Of a stretch of 13,053 bases of DNA, positions 6,879 to 13,053 are shown one piece after another. Position 1 is the first letter of the stretch. Each line of letters starts with the position of its first letter. This stretch comes from CAYMQB01 sp964392665. Lineage in GTDB: Bacteria; Hydrothermota; E44-bin80. The notes under the pieces are model-generated. The model made no database searches and was not told where the DNA came from. It saw nothing but the letters and a program-made list of their open reading frames with translations. The translations under genes were made by a program, and so were the position numbers. The stretch lies in assembly GCA_964392665.1 (NCBI GenBank), contig CAYMQB010000058.1:1-13053 (forward strand), in the 5' to 3' direction.

Positions 6879-7592
6879 TTACTCCTCTTTATGGGCATAA
6901 AAGAGTTCAAGTACTCTCTTGATTTCTTCCTCTATTGTAAGACTTGTGGTATCGATTATCTCCGAACCCTGTGGAACTGTCAAAGGAGACAATTCCCGTT
7001 CACTGTCTGTTTTGTCACGTTTCTCAAGCTGTTCTTTAACTTCGTCAATACTTACCTTTATTCCTGCTCGGCGCAAGTCGAGTAGTCTTCTTTTTGCTCT
7101 TTCATCGATTGAGCAGTCGATATATAACTTAAGGTCAGCATTTGGGAATACAACTGTTCCTATATCTCTTCCTTCGCACACAACGTTGTCACTCTCAGCC
7201 ATCTCTCTCTGAAGAGCAACGAGGTGTTCTCTAACTCCTCGATAGGTTGAGATAAGAGAAACAAATTCTGTAACCTGTTTTGACCGTATCTCCTTTGAGA
7301 CATTTCTATTGTTGAGAAGAATTTTAAGTTTCCCTTTTCCGGGGACCAATTTTATCGAGGAATTACTTACAGCTCTGACGACTGCTATTTCATTGTGCGG
7401 ATTTACACCTGAAGCGAGTACGGCAAGCGTTGACGCTCTGTACATTGCGCCTGTATCAATGTATTTGAATCCTAATTTTTGTGCAACCAGTTTTGCAGTT
7501 GTACTTTTACCTGAGCTTGCGGGCCCATCGATAGAAATTATTGTCAACAAAAACCTCTTTCCAGAGATTATTGAGATATGAAAAGGTCCCAT
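6879..7592 (-). CDS. cmk: Cytidylate kinase
   Basis: Phosphorylates CMP and dCMP with ATP. CMP is released during phospholipid and LPS synthesis, which fits its linkage to plsC and kdsB. Motifs (numbered from the ATG at 7592): P-loop GPASSGKST (23-31), DTGAMYR (46-52), GRDIGTVVFP (141-150) and the lid RDKTDSERELSPL (192-204). The length is 237 residues from this ATG, which leaves 15 extra residues before the usual start. A TTG at 7545-7547, with GAGG six bases upstream, would give 222 residues beginning TIISIDGPASSGKS, closer to family norm. The ATG has AGGG only four bases away. Either start is possible; the enzymatic core is certain. First gene of the minus-strand operon. Confidence 0.95.
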   Translation of the reverse strand: MGPFHISIISGKRFLLTIISIDGPASSGKSTTAKLVAQKLGFKYIDTGAMYRASTLAVLASGVNPHNEIAVVRAVSNSSIKLVPGKGKLKILLNNRNVSKEIRSKQVTEFVSLISTYRGVREHLVALQREMAESDNVVCEGRDIGTVVFPNADLKLYIDCSIDERAKRRLLDLRRAGIKVSIDEVKEQLEKRDKTDSERELSPLTVPQGSEIIDTTSLTIEEEIKRVLELFYAHKEE

Positions 7593-7617
7593 TAATCCCT
7601 AAGATATTCAAAAAAGT

Positions 7618-7646
7618 ATAATGACATAAATTCTTTAAAAATGCAA
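7618..7646 (-). promoter_or_regulatory. Candidate promoter of the cmk-plsC-ispH-rpsA-kdsB operon
   Basis: Minus strand: TTGCAT (7641-7646), a 17-base spacer, then CATTAT (7618-7623). An overlapping TATACT (7615-7620) is a better -10 but stands 20 bases from the same -35. The site is 26 bases from the cmk ATG. The match is weak, so this is a tentative call based mainly on position. Confidence 0.35.
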
Positions 7647-7830
7647 GCACTTTTTTAAACAAAATCGGTTTCCTCGTCGTACGCCATTCCGGCTTCCCAG
7701 GAATGCGAGGTCATAACCGTGGTTTTTTGTGATTTCATGAATTTCTGAAGGAATAAAGGCAGCTCAAAGATAGCGAGTGCAATCAAGGGGCAACGTCCCC
7801 AATGTCTCAATTTATTCCCTTACATTTTTG

Positions 7831-7860
7831 TTGACATAAGGGGAACTATCGTGGTATTCT
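7831..7860 (+). promoter_or_regulatory. Candidate sigma70-type promoter of the CreD-like gene
   Basis: A perfect -35 TTGACA (7831-7836), an 18-base spacer, and TATTCT (7855-7860, four of six consensus positions). It lies 82 bases before the ATG and leaves a leader of about 75 bases ending in a strong ribosome binding site. Confidence 0.5.
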
Positions 7861-7942
7861 TTCGTTAATAAAGAAGTAGAATGGAACAGCAAGATCAAGG
7901 AAAATTGGTAACAAAATATAAACTATACATTAGGAGGGTAGG

Positions 7943-9160
7943 ATGACTGTATGGAGAGTTTTCGCAGTTATTGGGATTTTTATTGCGACAACTATTGGAT
8001 GGATGATTCTTGGTGTCAGTATTGTGCAGCGAACTAAAAATGCAAATGATATTCTCACGGGCGAAGTTTCCGAACTCTGGGGTTCCGAACATATTCAGAA
8101 GGCTCCGTATTTTGTCTATTACACAATGGAAAGGGAACGAAGGACCAACGAGGAGACAGGTAAGGTATACTATGTAGATGTAAAAAGAACACATACTTAT
8201 GATGCGGTGAGTTCGGATATTGGAGTTGACTTTGCCCTGGAATATAGAAGAAAGGGTCTTATTTGGTTTAGCACATATAGAGTTGGTTTCGATGGTCAGT
8301 ATGTTTTTACCAATGATAATCACGCGGTTTTGAACGGTTTCCTGGAGTTCGAATTTCCAGCAAGTGGTGCGATCTATGATGATTTTAGTATACTTGTGGA
8401 CGGGGAAAAGTTTGATACAAAAGAAAAAATGGGAACGGTAATATATGTTCCTCTCCAGCTTCTTCCTCAGCAGAAGAAACAAATAAGTATTTGCTACAAA
8501 TCTCAAGGATTGAATATCTGGAAATATGTTTTCGGTAACGGAATCAGACAGGTTCAAAATTTCGTTCTAATTTCTACATCCAATTTTGACAATCCTGATT
8601 TTCCAAAAGGTACAATTTCACCGACCGAGAAAGAGAAGACTCCGGATGGATGGAAGTTCACATGGAAGTATAAAGATCTTGTTACCGGTTACAGTATTGG
8701 CGAAGAGATGCCAAAGAGAATGAATCCCGGACCACTTGCAAGCAGAATCAGCTTCTTCGCTCCGATACCATTGCTTTTCTTTTTAACCACAATCCTGATA
8801 TTCGGAAGCGTGAGGAAGATAAACCTTCATCCGATGCATTTCTTTTTTCTTAGCGCATCCTTCTTCTGTTTCCATTTACTTTATGCATACCTTGTCGACC
8901 ATATTACGATACACTGGACATTCTTGATTTCGTCGATAGTTGTTCTTTTACTTGTAATTCCCTATATATGGATTGTTATTAATGCACGCTTTGCATTATT
9001 TGTAGCGGGATTATCTGAATTGATTTTCTTAATACTTTTTTCTTACGCTTTCTTCTTCCCTGGATTCACGGGTTTAATAATAACTATAGGTTCGATAACA
9101 ACTCTTGCAATTCTTATGTTCTCAACAGCCAAAGTAAAGTGGGTGGAAGTATTTAAGTAG
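7943..9160 (+). CDS. creD: CreD-family inner membrane protein
   Basis: A 405-residue membrane protein. One membrane segment at residues 7-28 is followed by a mostly beta-type extracytoplasmic domain (about 29-268) and five C-terminal segments (about 270-288, 299-317, 325-345, 349-369, 374-393). The C-terminal half strongly resembles the CreD family (Pfam CreD): FFAPIPLLFF, KINLHPMHFFFLSASFFCFHLL, YLVDHI, then SYAFFFPGFTG and LIITIGSITTL. The N-terminal domain is diverged, and the protein is somewhat shorter than E. coli CreD (about 450 residues). In Enterobacteria and Pseudomonas, CreD is controlled by the CreBC two-component system and linked to envelope integrity and beta-lactam tolerance. 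No creB or creC partner is in this window, so that role should not be assumed. Start supported by AGGAGG 7-8 bases before the ATG. Appears to be a single-gene unit facing a convergent tRNA gene. Confidence 0.75.
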   Translation: MTVWRVFAVIGIFIATTIGWMILGVSIVQRTKNANDILTGEVSELWGSEHIQKAPYFVYYTMERERRTNEETGKVYYVDVKRTHTYDAVSSDIGVDFALEYRRKGLIWFSTYRVGFDGQYVFTNDNHAVLNGFLEFEFPASGAIYDDFSILVDGEKFDTKEKMGTVIYVPLQLLPQQKKQISICYKSQGLNIWKYVFGNGIRQVQNFVLISTSNFDNPDFPKGTISPTEKEKTPDGWKFTWKYKDLVTGYSIGEEMPKRMNPGPLASRISFFAPIPLLFFLTTILIFGSVRKINLHPMHFFFLSASFFCFHLLYAYLVDHITIHWTFLISSIVVLLLVIPYIWIVINARFALFVAGLSELIFLILFSYAFFFPGFTGLIITIGSITTLAILMFSTAKVKWVEVFK

Positions 9161-9177
9161 GGATTGAACTATTATAG

Positions 9178-9250
<73 letters not shown>

Positions 9251-9262
9251 ATATGATTATTA

Positions 9263-9291
9263 ATGATAGCATTTTCCAAATTCGTTGTCAA
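9263..9291 (-). promoter_or_regulatory. Near-consensus promoter of the tRNA-Ala gene
   Basis: Minus strand: TTGACA (9286-9291), exactly 17 bases, then TATCAT (9263-9268, five of six). The -10 ends 12 bases before the tRNA 5' end, leaving a leader of about five bases. This is the expected strong promoter of a stable RNA. Confidence 0.75.
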
Positions 9292-9328
9292 ACACTTTTT
9301 TTGCGTTTTTCATAGTTTATGACTTTCT

Positions 9329-9428
9329 GTCATTGCGAAGGGCTTTAGCCCTGTGGCAATCTCATATTGAGCGAGTGAGTATATGAGATTGCTTCAAAGG
9401 TCAAAATGGAAAAAATATTCGCAATGAC
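9329..9428. repeat. Palindromic interspersed repeat, copy 1
   Basis: A 100-base nested palindrome in the spacer between the tRNA and the heptose kinase gene. Outer arms GTCATTGCGAA (9329-9339) and TTCGCAATGAC (9418-9428) are perfect 11-base complements. Inner arms GCAATCTCATAT (9356-9367) and ATATGAGATTGC (9381-9392) are perfect 12-base complements around a 13-base loop. Between the left arms sits a small extra hairpin, GGGCTTTAGCCC (9340-9351). No open frame is inside, so it resembles a REP/MITE-type non-coding element. A diverged copy lies at 12892-13000. Confidence 0.75.
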
Positions 9429-9457
9429 GTTTTTTATGTTGAAATCCTATGCTTTTT

Positions 9458-9486
9458 GTGACATACCGTAGGAACTCTGATGTCAC
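9458..9486. repeat. Inverted repeat upstream of the heptose kinase gene
   Basis: Perfect 7-base arms GTGACAT (9458-9464) and ATGTCAC (9480-9486) around 15 bases, with arm centres 22 bases (two helical turns) apart. It lies about 20 bases before a possible -10 (TATAAG, 9506-9511) that lacks a good -35, so it could be an activator or repressor site, or a leader hairpin. The rest of 9429-9580 shows nothing firm; TTGACT at 9546-9551 has no convincing -10. Confidence 0.35.
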
Positions 9487-9580
9487 TGATGGAAGGTTTC
9501 ATTCATATAAGATGTTTCGCAAGTGTGGTGTCTCTATGTTTTTTCTTGACTTTGTAAGTCGTTTATGGTAAGCAGATTGT

Positions 9581-10555
9581 ATGCAAAAAGAAAGAGCCAT
9601 CTCAATCCTTGATAGAATTAGGGATAAAAAAGTGTTAATAATTGGTGATATAATGCTCGATGAATATCTCTGGGGCACTGTTGATAGAATTTCACCTGAA
9701 GCACCTGTCCCTGTTGTAAAAGTAACAAAGAATACATTCGCAATTGGCGGGGCTGCAAACGTTGCTCTGAATGCCCATTCGCTGGGAGCAGTGCCCGTTC
9801 TTGTTGGAGTGACTGGCAGCGATAATACAGGGAAGAAACTTAAGTCACTTATAAAGAAGAATGGAATCGGAGTAAACGGGATATTCGTAGAAAAACGAAG
9901 ACCAACAATATTGAAGAAGCGTATCGTTGCTCACAATCAACAAGTGGTGAGGGTTGATATTGAAGAAAGCCATCCGATAGACACAAAAACAGAAGATAAA
10001 ATACTAACGTTTCTATATAAGTTCAAAAATGACCTTTGCGGTATCATTATCGAGGACTACAACAAAGGACTTCTTACGAAACATTTGATAACAGAGATAA
10101 TTTCATTTGCAATAGAAATGGGAATACCTGTTTCTGTTGATCCAAAGTTCGAGCATTTCTATGATTACTATGGAACGACTATATTCAAGCCGAATATCAG
10201 AGAATTGGAGAGAGTGTGCGGGGTTGTGTTATCGGATAGAAGTGAAATCGAAAAGGCTTTGAGGGGAGTTCTTAAGAGAATAAAAGCGGAAGCAGTATTG
10301 CTTACAATGGGTAATCAGGGGATGCTTCTGCTGGAGAAGAGGAGCAGAGCGTATTATGTTAAGCCGCATTCAATCGATGTATACGATGTAACAGGTGCGG
10401 GTGATACTGTTATAGCAGCCGTTACACTTGCATCTGCAAATGGTATGTCACTTAAAGAGTCGACAAGGTTCGCAAGTATTGCAGCAGCGATCGAGATAAG
10501 AAAACTTGGGGCATCCGCTGTTAGTCCGGAAGAAATAATGGATTTCTGCAGTTAG
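9581..10555 (+). CDS. rfaE1: D-glycero-beta-D-manno-heptose-7-phosphate kinase (RfaE domain I)
   Basis: PfkB/ribokinase-fold kinase that phosphorylates heptose 7-phosphate to the 1,7-bisphosphate, on the route to ADP-heptose for the LPS inner core. Its 324 residues correspond to the kinase half of bifunctional HldE; the nucleotidyltransferase half is absent, so it must be encoded elsewhere. Motifs: LIIGDIMLDEYLWGTVDRIS (19-38), EAPVPVV (40-46), GGAANVALN (56-64), RPTILKKRI and QQVVRVD (107-126), EDYNKGLL (158-165), VDPK (186-189), KPNIRELE (203-210), and the PfkB signature DVTGAGDT (269-276) with Asp275 as catalytic base. No clear Shine-Dalgarno sequence precedes the ATG. Together with kdsB it indicates a heptose/Kdo-type LPS core. 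Closely related ADP-sugar kinases remain an alternative. Confidence 0.9.
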   Translation: MQKERAISILDRIRDKKVLIIGDIMLDEYLWGTVDRISPEAPVPVVKVTKNTFAIGGAANVALNAHSLGAVPVLVGVTGSDNTGKKLKSLIKKNGIGVNGIFVEKRRPTILKKRIVAHNQQVVRVDIEESHPIDTKTEDKILTFLYKFKNDLCGIIIEDYNKGLLTKHLITEIISFAIEMGIPVSVDPKFEHFYDYYGTTIFKPNIRELERVCGVVLSDRSEIEKALRGVLKRIKAEAVLLTMGNQGMLLLEKRSRAYYVKPHSIDVYDVTGAGDTVIAAVTLASANGMSLKESTRFASIAAAIEIRKLGASAVSPEEIMDFCS

Positions 10556-10568
10556 GCAAAAAAAAGTC

Positions 10569-10597
10569 TTGACAGATTTGTTTTTTTTGTTTATTAT
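10569..10597 (+). promoter_or_regulatory. Near-consensus promoter of the secreted Ig-repeat protein
   Basis: TTGACA (10569-10574), exactly 17 bases including a run of eight T's, then TATTAT (10592-10597, five of six). It begins 14 bases after the rfaE1 stop and predicts a start near 10604, giving a leader of about 155 bases. It suggests the downstream gene is transcribed on its own. Confidence 0.65.
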
Positions 10598-10602
10598 TGA
10601 CT

Positions 10603-10626
10603 TGTTACCACTTGTCAATGGTAACA
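10603..10626. promoter_or_regulatory. Inverted repeat at the predicted transcription start (possible operator)
   Basis: Perfect 8-base arms TGTTACCA (10603-10610) and TGGTAACA (10619-10626) around CTTGTCAA. The dyad begins at the start site predicted from the promoter just upstream, a typical repressor position. It could equally form a hairpin at the 5' end of the mRNA. Confidence 0.45.
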
Positions 10627-10665
10627 CAATGGAAAAGATGAAAATATGAAAGAAGCCACAAGAAA

Positions 10666-10683
10666 ACCACAGACACCACAGAG
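10666..10683 (+). repeat. Short tandem repeat in the leader
   Basis: Two tandem 9-base units, ACCACAGAC and ACCACAGAG, with a related GCCACAAGA eleven bases before the first (10655-10663). A/C-rich and probably unstructured. Confidence 0.5.
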
Positions 10684-10758
10684 AAAATGTTATATCAGTA
10701 TTTCAAACATAAAGGACCATACAAAGGAAAAAAAGTTCAATTTAACAGGGGAGGAAAG

Positions 10759-12807
10759 ATGAAAAAATCATTTGTCCTTGCTTTTTTGGTTGTTCCAATA
10801 CTGTGTTCTTTTCTTAACGCTCAACTCATAATTACCGCTGACCACTGGACATATGGCAGCGAATGCATTGGTAATAGATGGGACTGGTATAGAGGGCAAA
10901 ATAGCAGCTGGGGAGGATACAATGCCAATCCACCGGACAGCACCTGGGATTTTACATCAGGTCCAACCACTGGGACTGCATCGAGTGAAATACGACCTAT
11001 AGGTGAATCTCAAGGAAGTCCTCCAGGAATTGCAACCTATGCAGAAAAACAGGTGCTTGGTGGAGCAATTTCCTGGGGTTGGGAAAAGAAGATATCATCC
11101 GCAATGTATCTTTATGGATTCTACGCATCTGGAACAAACATATATTTCAATCCACCTTATCGTAGGCCCTATTATTTTCCTATGAGTGTTGGAACCAGCT
11201 GGAATGATTACTATTCCTGGGATTATTCCGGTATTACGATATACGACACTATTCTAACAACGGTTATTAATCAGGGTTATATAACGATACCCGAAGGTGG
11301 TCCGTATCCCTGTCTTGTTATGATGTACTACAAGAGCTCCTATGGTGAATATGTGGGCGTCCCGGTGGTGGATGAGGATTACATCATATATGAATGGATA
11401 GGTCCTGATATTGGAAGTTTCGTTACGGTTCAGAGCCAGAACAAGGAGACAAATCCGAATTTTACTACATACAAGGATTATTTTAGATTGTACAGCAAAG
11501 TTATAAACGAAACAACTCCTCCTATTTTTACTAATACTACAATTGTTGATAATGGATACAATCCTGGACCATACACTATAGAGTCCACAATTACGGATGC
11601 ATCCGGTATTGCCACAGATTCTCTATATTACAGATTTGGTGCAGCAGGTGGGTATACCGATGTGACTCATGATAGTGTAAACGTGAATACATATTATTTT
11701 ACCATCCCTGCAGTCGGTTCTTATCCCGATACTGTATTCTATTATCTTTCTGCAACAGACCTTGCACCCACGCACAATAGAGCAACCGACCCTGCAAATG
11801 CTCCAGCAGATTCCGTTTTCAGTTTTATTGTTAAAGACCCTGCCGATGACCATTATCCACCGGTGTTCTTCAATACGACACAGTGGACCGATACATCATA
11901 TACAGGTCCATATCCTGTTTCTTCGACGATAATTGATTCCTGTGGTGTGGGGGAAGCATACTTATATTATAGAAAAGGTGGTTCCGGTGCATACAGTCTG
12001 GCAATCACAGACAGTGTTATGGTTGACGATTACTATTTCACTATTCCCTATGTTGTTTCACCTCCAGAATTCATTGAATACTACCTTGAGGCTGTGGATG
12101 CATCACCAAACTACAATACCGGGTATGACCCCCCGGGTGCACCCACAACCGTTTTCTCGTTTAATGTGCAGGACTATGAAGGACCTGAGATCGAAAACAC
12201 TAAGGTTTGGCACGATACAGGTTTCGCAGGACCGTTTGTTGTTTGGAGTGACATATACGATAATTCCGGGGTGAGCGAAAATTACATCTTTTACAAGATT
12301 CAGGCTGCACCATGGGATTCCGCTGTAACTGATTCACTTATGAATGATACAACCCATTTCTACACGATTCCAGCCGTAACTCCACCAAAGGTTATAAGGT
12401 ATTACATAAAGGCATACGATAATTCGGCAAATCATAATGTCTCAACTGACCCGCCTGGTGCTCCAAGTGTCGTTTACCAGTTTATTGCCAACCCACCCGG
12501 GGTCAATGAACAAACGCAAACAATCCCTATCAAGGTGTATCTTGATATCAGTCCCAATCCGTCAACAGGCAAATGCATTTTGCAATTTGGCATTCCTGAT
12601 AGAGATGAGGTCACAGTCAAGATATATAATGCTGCAGGACAAAAAATCAGAACTATTTTGCAACATTCATTGAAACCGGGAAACTACAAATACCAATGGC
12701 AATGTGACAACGAGCAAGGGAAAAGGGTTTCAAACGGTACCTATTTTGTAATGCTCAAGTATGGAAATGAAGTACTGATAAAACCTATAGTTATTGTTAC
12801 GAAATGA
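10759..12807 (+). CDS. Secreted protein with three tandem Ig-like repeats and a T9SS/FlgD-like C-terminal domain
   Basis: A 682-residue exported protein of unknown function. Residues 1-21 are a signal peptide (KKSFVLAFLVVPILCSFLNA, cut before Gln22). Residues 22 to about 250 form a Trp/Tyr/Gly-rich domain (FPMSVGTSWNDYYSWDY, PYPCLVMMYYKSSYGEY) that I cannot assign to a known fold. Three homologous repeats of about 105 residues follow (about 253-360, 366-472, 473-577), each with a GPY/GPF, a YY(F)TIP or FYTIP strand, a V/I-x-YY segment and a closing DPPGAP or DPANAP turn. These look like beta-sandwich adhesion or spacer domains. The last 90 residues carry ISPNPSTGKCILQF, VKIYNAAGQKI and VSNGTYFVMLKYG, typical of T9SS type A sorting/FlgD-like domains. 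The start is the ATG at 10759, with GGGGAGG upstream and a following signal peptide. An in-frame ATG at 10687 would put 24 charged residues before the signal and has no good ribosome binding site. Confidence 0.85.
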   Translation: MKKSFVLAFLVVPILCSFLNAQLIITADHWTYGSECIGNRWDWYRGQNSSWGGYNANPPDSTWDFTSGPTTGTASSEIRPIGESQGSPPGIATYAEKQVLGGAISWGWEKKISSAMYLYGFYASGTNIYFNPPYRRPYYFPMSVGTSWNDYYSWDYSGITIYDTILTTVINQGYITIPEGGPYPCLVMMYYKSSYGEYVGVPVVDEDYIIYEWIGPDIGSFVTVQSQNKETNPNFTTYKDYFRLYSKVINETTPPIFTNTTIVDNGYNPGPYTIESTITDASGIATDSLYYRFGAAGGYTDVTHDSVNVNTYYFTIPAVGSYPDTVFYYLSATDLAPTHNRATDPANAPADSVFSFIVKDPADDHYPPVFFNTTQWTDTSYTGPYPVSSTIIDSCGVGEAYLYYRKGGSGAYSLAITDSVMVDDYYFTIPYVVSPPEFIEYYLEAVDASPNYNTGYDPPGAPTTVFSFNVQDYEGPEIENTKVWHDTGFAGPFVVWSDIYDNSGVSENYIFYKIQAAPWDSAVTDSLMNDTTHFYTIPAVTPPKVIRYYIKAYDNSANHNVSTDPPGAPSVVYQFIANPPGVNEQTQTIPIKVYLDISPNPSTGKCILQFGIPDRDEVTVKIYNAAGQKIRTILQHSLKPGNYKYQWQCDNEQGKRVSNGTYFVMLKYGNEVLIKPIVIVTK

Positions 12808-12891
12808 CACATTGTCTATCCCTAACAAGTACTCAGTAAGTTACGTCATTGCGATAGACCAAAGGTAGCGTGTAAATAGTCAGTTAACTCT

Positions 12892-13000
12892 GTCAATGCG
12901 AGCGCTGAACTCTATGGTTCAGTGCATGGCAAGCTCCCGTTGACTGAGCGCAATTATAGATTGTTTCATGTGAGAATAAAATGGTCATCCTCGCAATGGC
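12892..13000. repeat. Palindromic interspersed repeat, diverged copy 2
   Basis: About 109 bases with the same plan as the element at 9329-9428. It has a left arm GTCAATGCGAG (12892-12902) and an imperfect hairpin of GCGCTGAAC and GTTCAGTGC (12902-12910, 12917-12925). Next come TGGCAAGCTC and a TGAGCG segment, a right half GATTGTTTCA, and a right arm CTCGCAATGGC (12990-13000). The inner arms have decayed. An extra left-arm copy GTCATTGCGA stands at 12845-12854, so the spacer 12808-13053 may hold one element and a fragment. Nothing coding was seen in this spacer. The element begins 85 bases after the upstream stop codon and could fold in the mRNA 3' end. Confidence 0.6.
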
Positions 13001-13053
13001 CCAGATAAATCGAAAGTTCCTGAAGATATTATAAATTAAGGTTTTTCATACCA

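Larger units (their letters stand above)
7593..7942. other. Divergent intergenic region, 350 bases
   Basis: Lies between the divergent starts of cmk (minus) and the CreD-like gene (plus). It holds candidate promoters at both ends. Short inverted repeats are visible in between: CATTCC/GGAATG at 7685-7690 and 7700-7705; GGAATAAA/TTTATTCC at 7750-7757 and 7811-7818; and the small palindrome GGGGCAACGTCCCC at 7787-7800. No coding frame with a ribosome binding site or RNA gene was recognised. Confidence 0.5.

Noticed and set aside
7593..7942. Riboswitch or small RNA in the divergent spacer
   Set aside because: Only short inverted repeats are visible; no known riboswitch core or T-box element was recognised.
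7895..8557. A 220-codon open frame on the minus strand opposite the CreD-like gene
   Set aside because: The opposite strand encodes a recognisable membrane protein with a strong ribosome binding site. The minus-strand product has no family features and a composition typical of antisense frames.
9329..9428. CRISPR or intrinsic terminator interpretation of the palindromic element
   Set aside because: There are no regularly spaced repeats with unique spacers, and the stems are not followed by a clean U-tract on either strand at the end of a gene.
10666..10683. ACCACAGA units as the start of a CRISPR or satellite array
   Set aside because: Only two tandem units and one diverged unit are present, with no spacers.
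10687..10758. N-terminal extension of the secreted Ig-repeat protein from the ATG at 10687
   Set aside because: It places 24 mostly charged residues before a standard signal peptide and lacks a good ribosome binding site, while the ATG at 10759 has GGGGAGG just upstream.
11623..12673. Frames on both strands inside the secreted Ig-repeat gene
   Set aside because: The 682-residue frame has a signal peptide, repeats and sorting domain; the alternatives have no start signals or recognisable content.

Overview
The window looks like an AT-rich chromosome segment from an uncultured diderm (LPS-making) bacterium, most likely of the candidate division WOR-3/Stahlbacteria type or a relative. That placement is inferred. 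It rests on two secreted proteins ending in type IX secretion (T9SS type A, Por-like) C-terminal domains, on lipopolysaccharide genes (kdsB and a heptose-7-phosphate kinase), and on the gene order cmk-plsC-ispH-rpsA, which recurs in several bacterial lineages. No phage, transposase, CRISPR or plasmid genes are visible.

Left edge (1-1550, + strand): the 3' end of a gene related to the reductive-dehalogenase/epoxyqueuosine-reductase-like Fe-S proteins. It stops where the ferredoxin-like cysteine cluster should begin and overlaps an MFS transporter gene by 38 bases. The MFS gene converges on the next unit across a short C-rich/G-rich spacer.

Central minus-strand unit (7592 down to 1599): cmk -> plsC -> ispH -> rpsA -> kdsB, packed with zero spacing or 8-base overlaps, then after 39 bases a secreted class II (Ntn-type) glutamine amidotransferase-like protein with a T9SS tail. 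The five core genes supply CMP/dCMP phosphorylation, phospholipid acylation, isoprenoid precursors, ribosomal protein S1 and CMP-Kdo, so nucleotide, membrane, translation and LPS functions share one operon. A 350-base divergent spacer (7593-7942) separates it from a CreD-family membrane protein on the + strand.

Right part (9178-13053): a minus-strand tRNA-Ala(GGC) with a near-consensus sigma70 promoter; a palindromic interspersed repeat; a stand-alone heptose-7-phosphate kinase (RfaE domain I); and a 682-residue secreted protein with three tandem Ig-like repeats and a T9SS/FlgD-like tail, preceded by a near-consensus promoter with an inverted repeat at the expected start site. A second, diverged copy of the palindromic repeat follows that gene.

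Most of the window is housekeeping. The most unusual items are the exported amidotransferase whose catalytic cysteine lies behind a signal sequence, the truncated Fe-S-family gene overlapping the transporter, and the two repeat copies that keep a small hairpin with different sequence.
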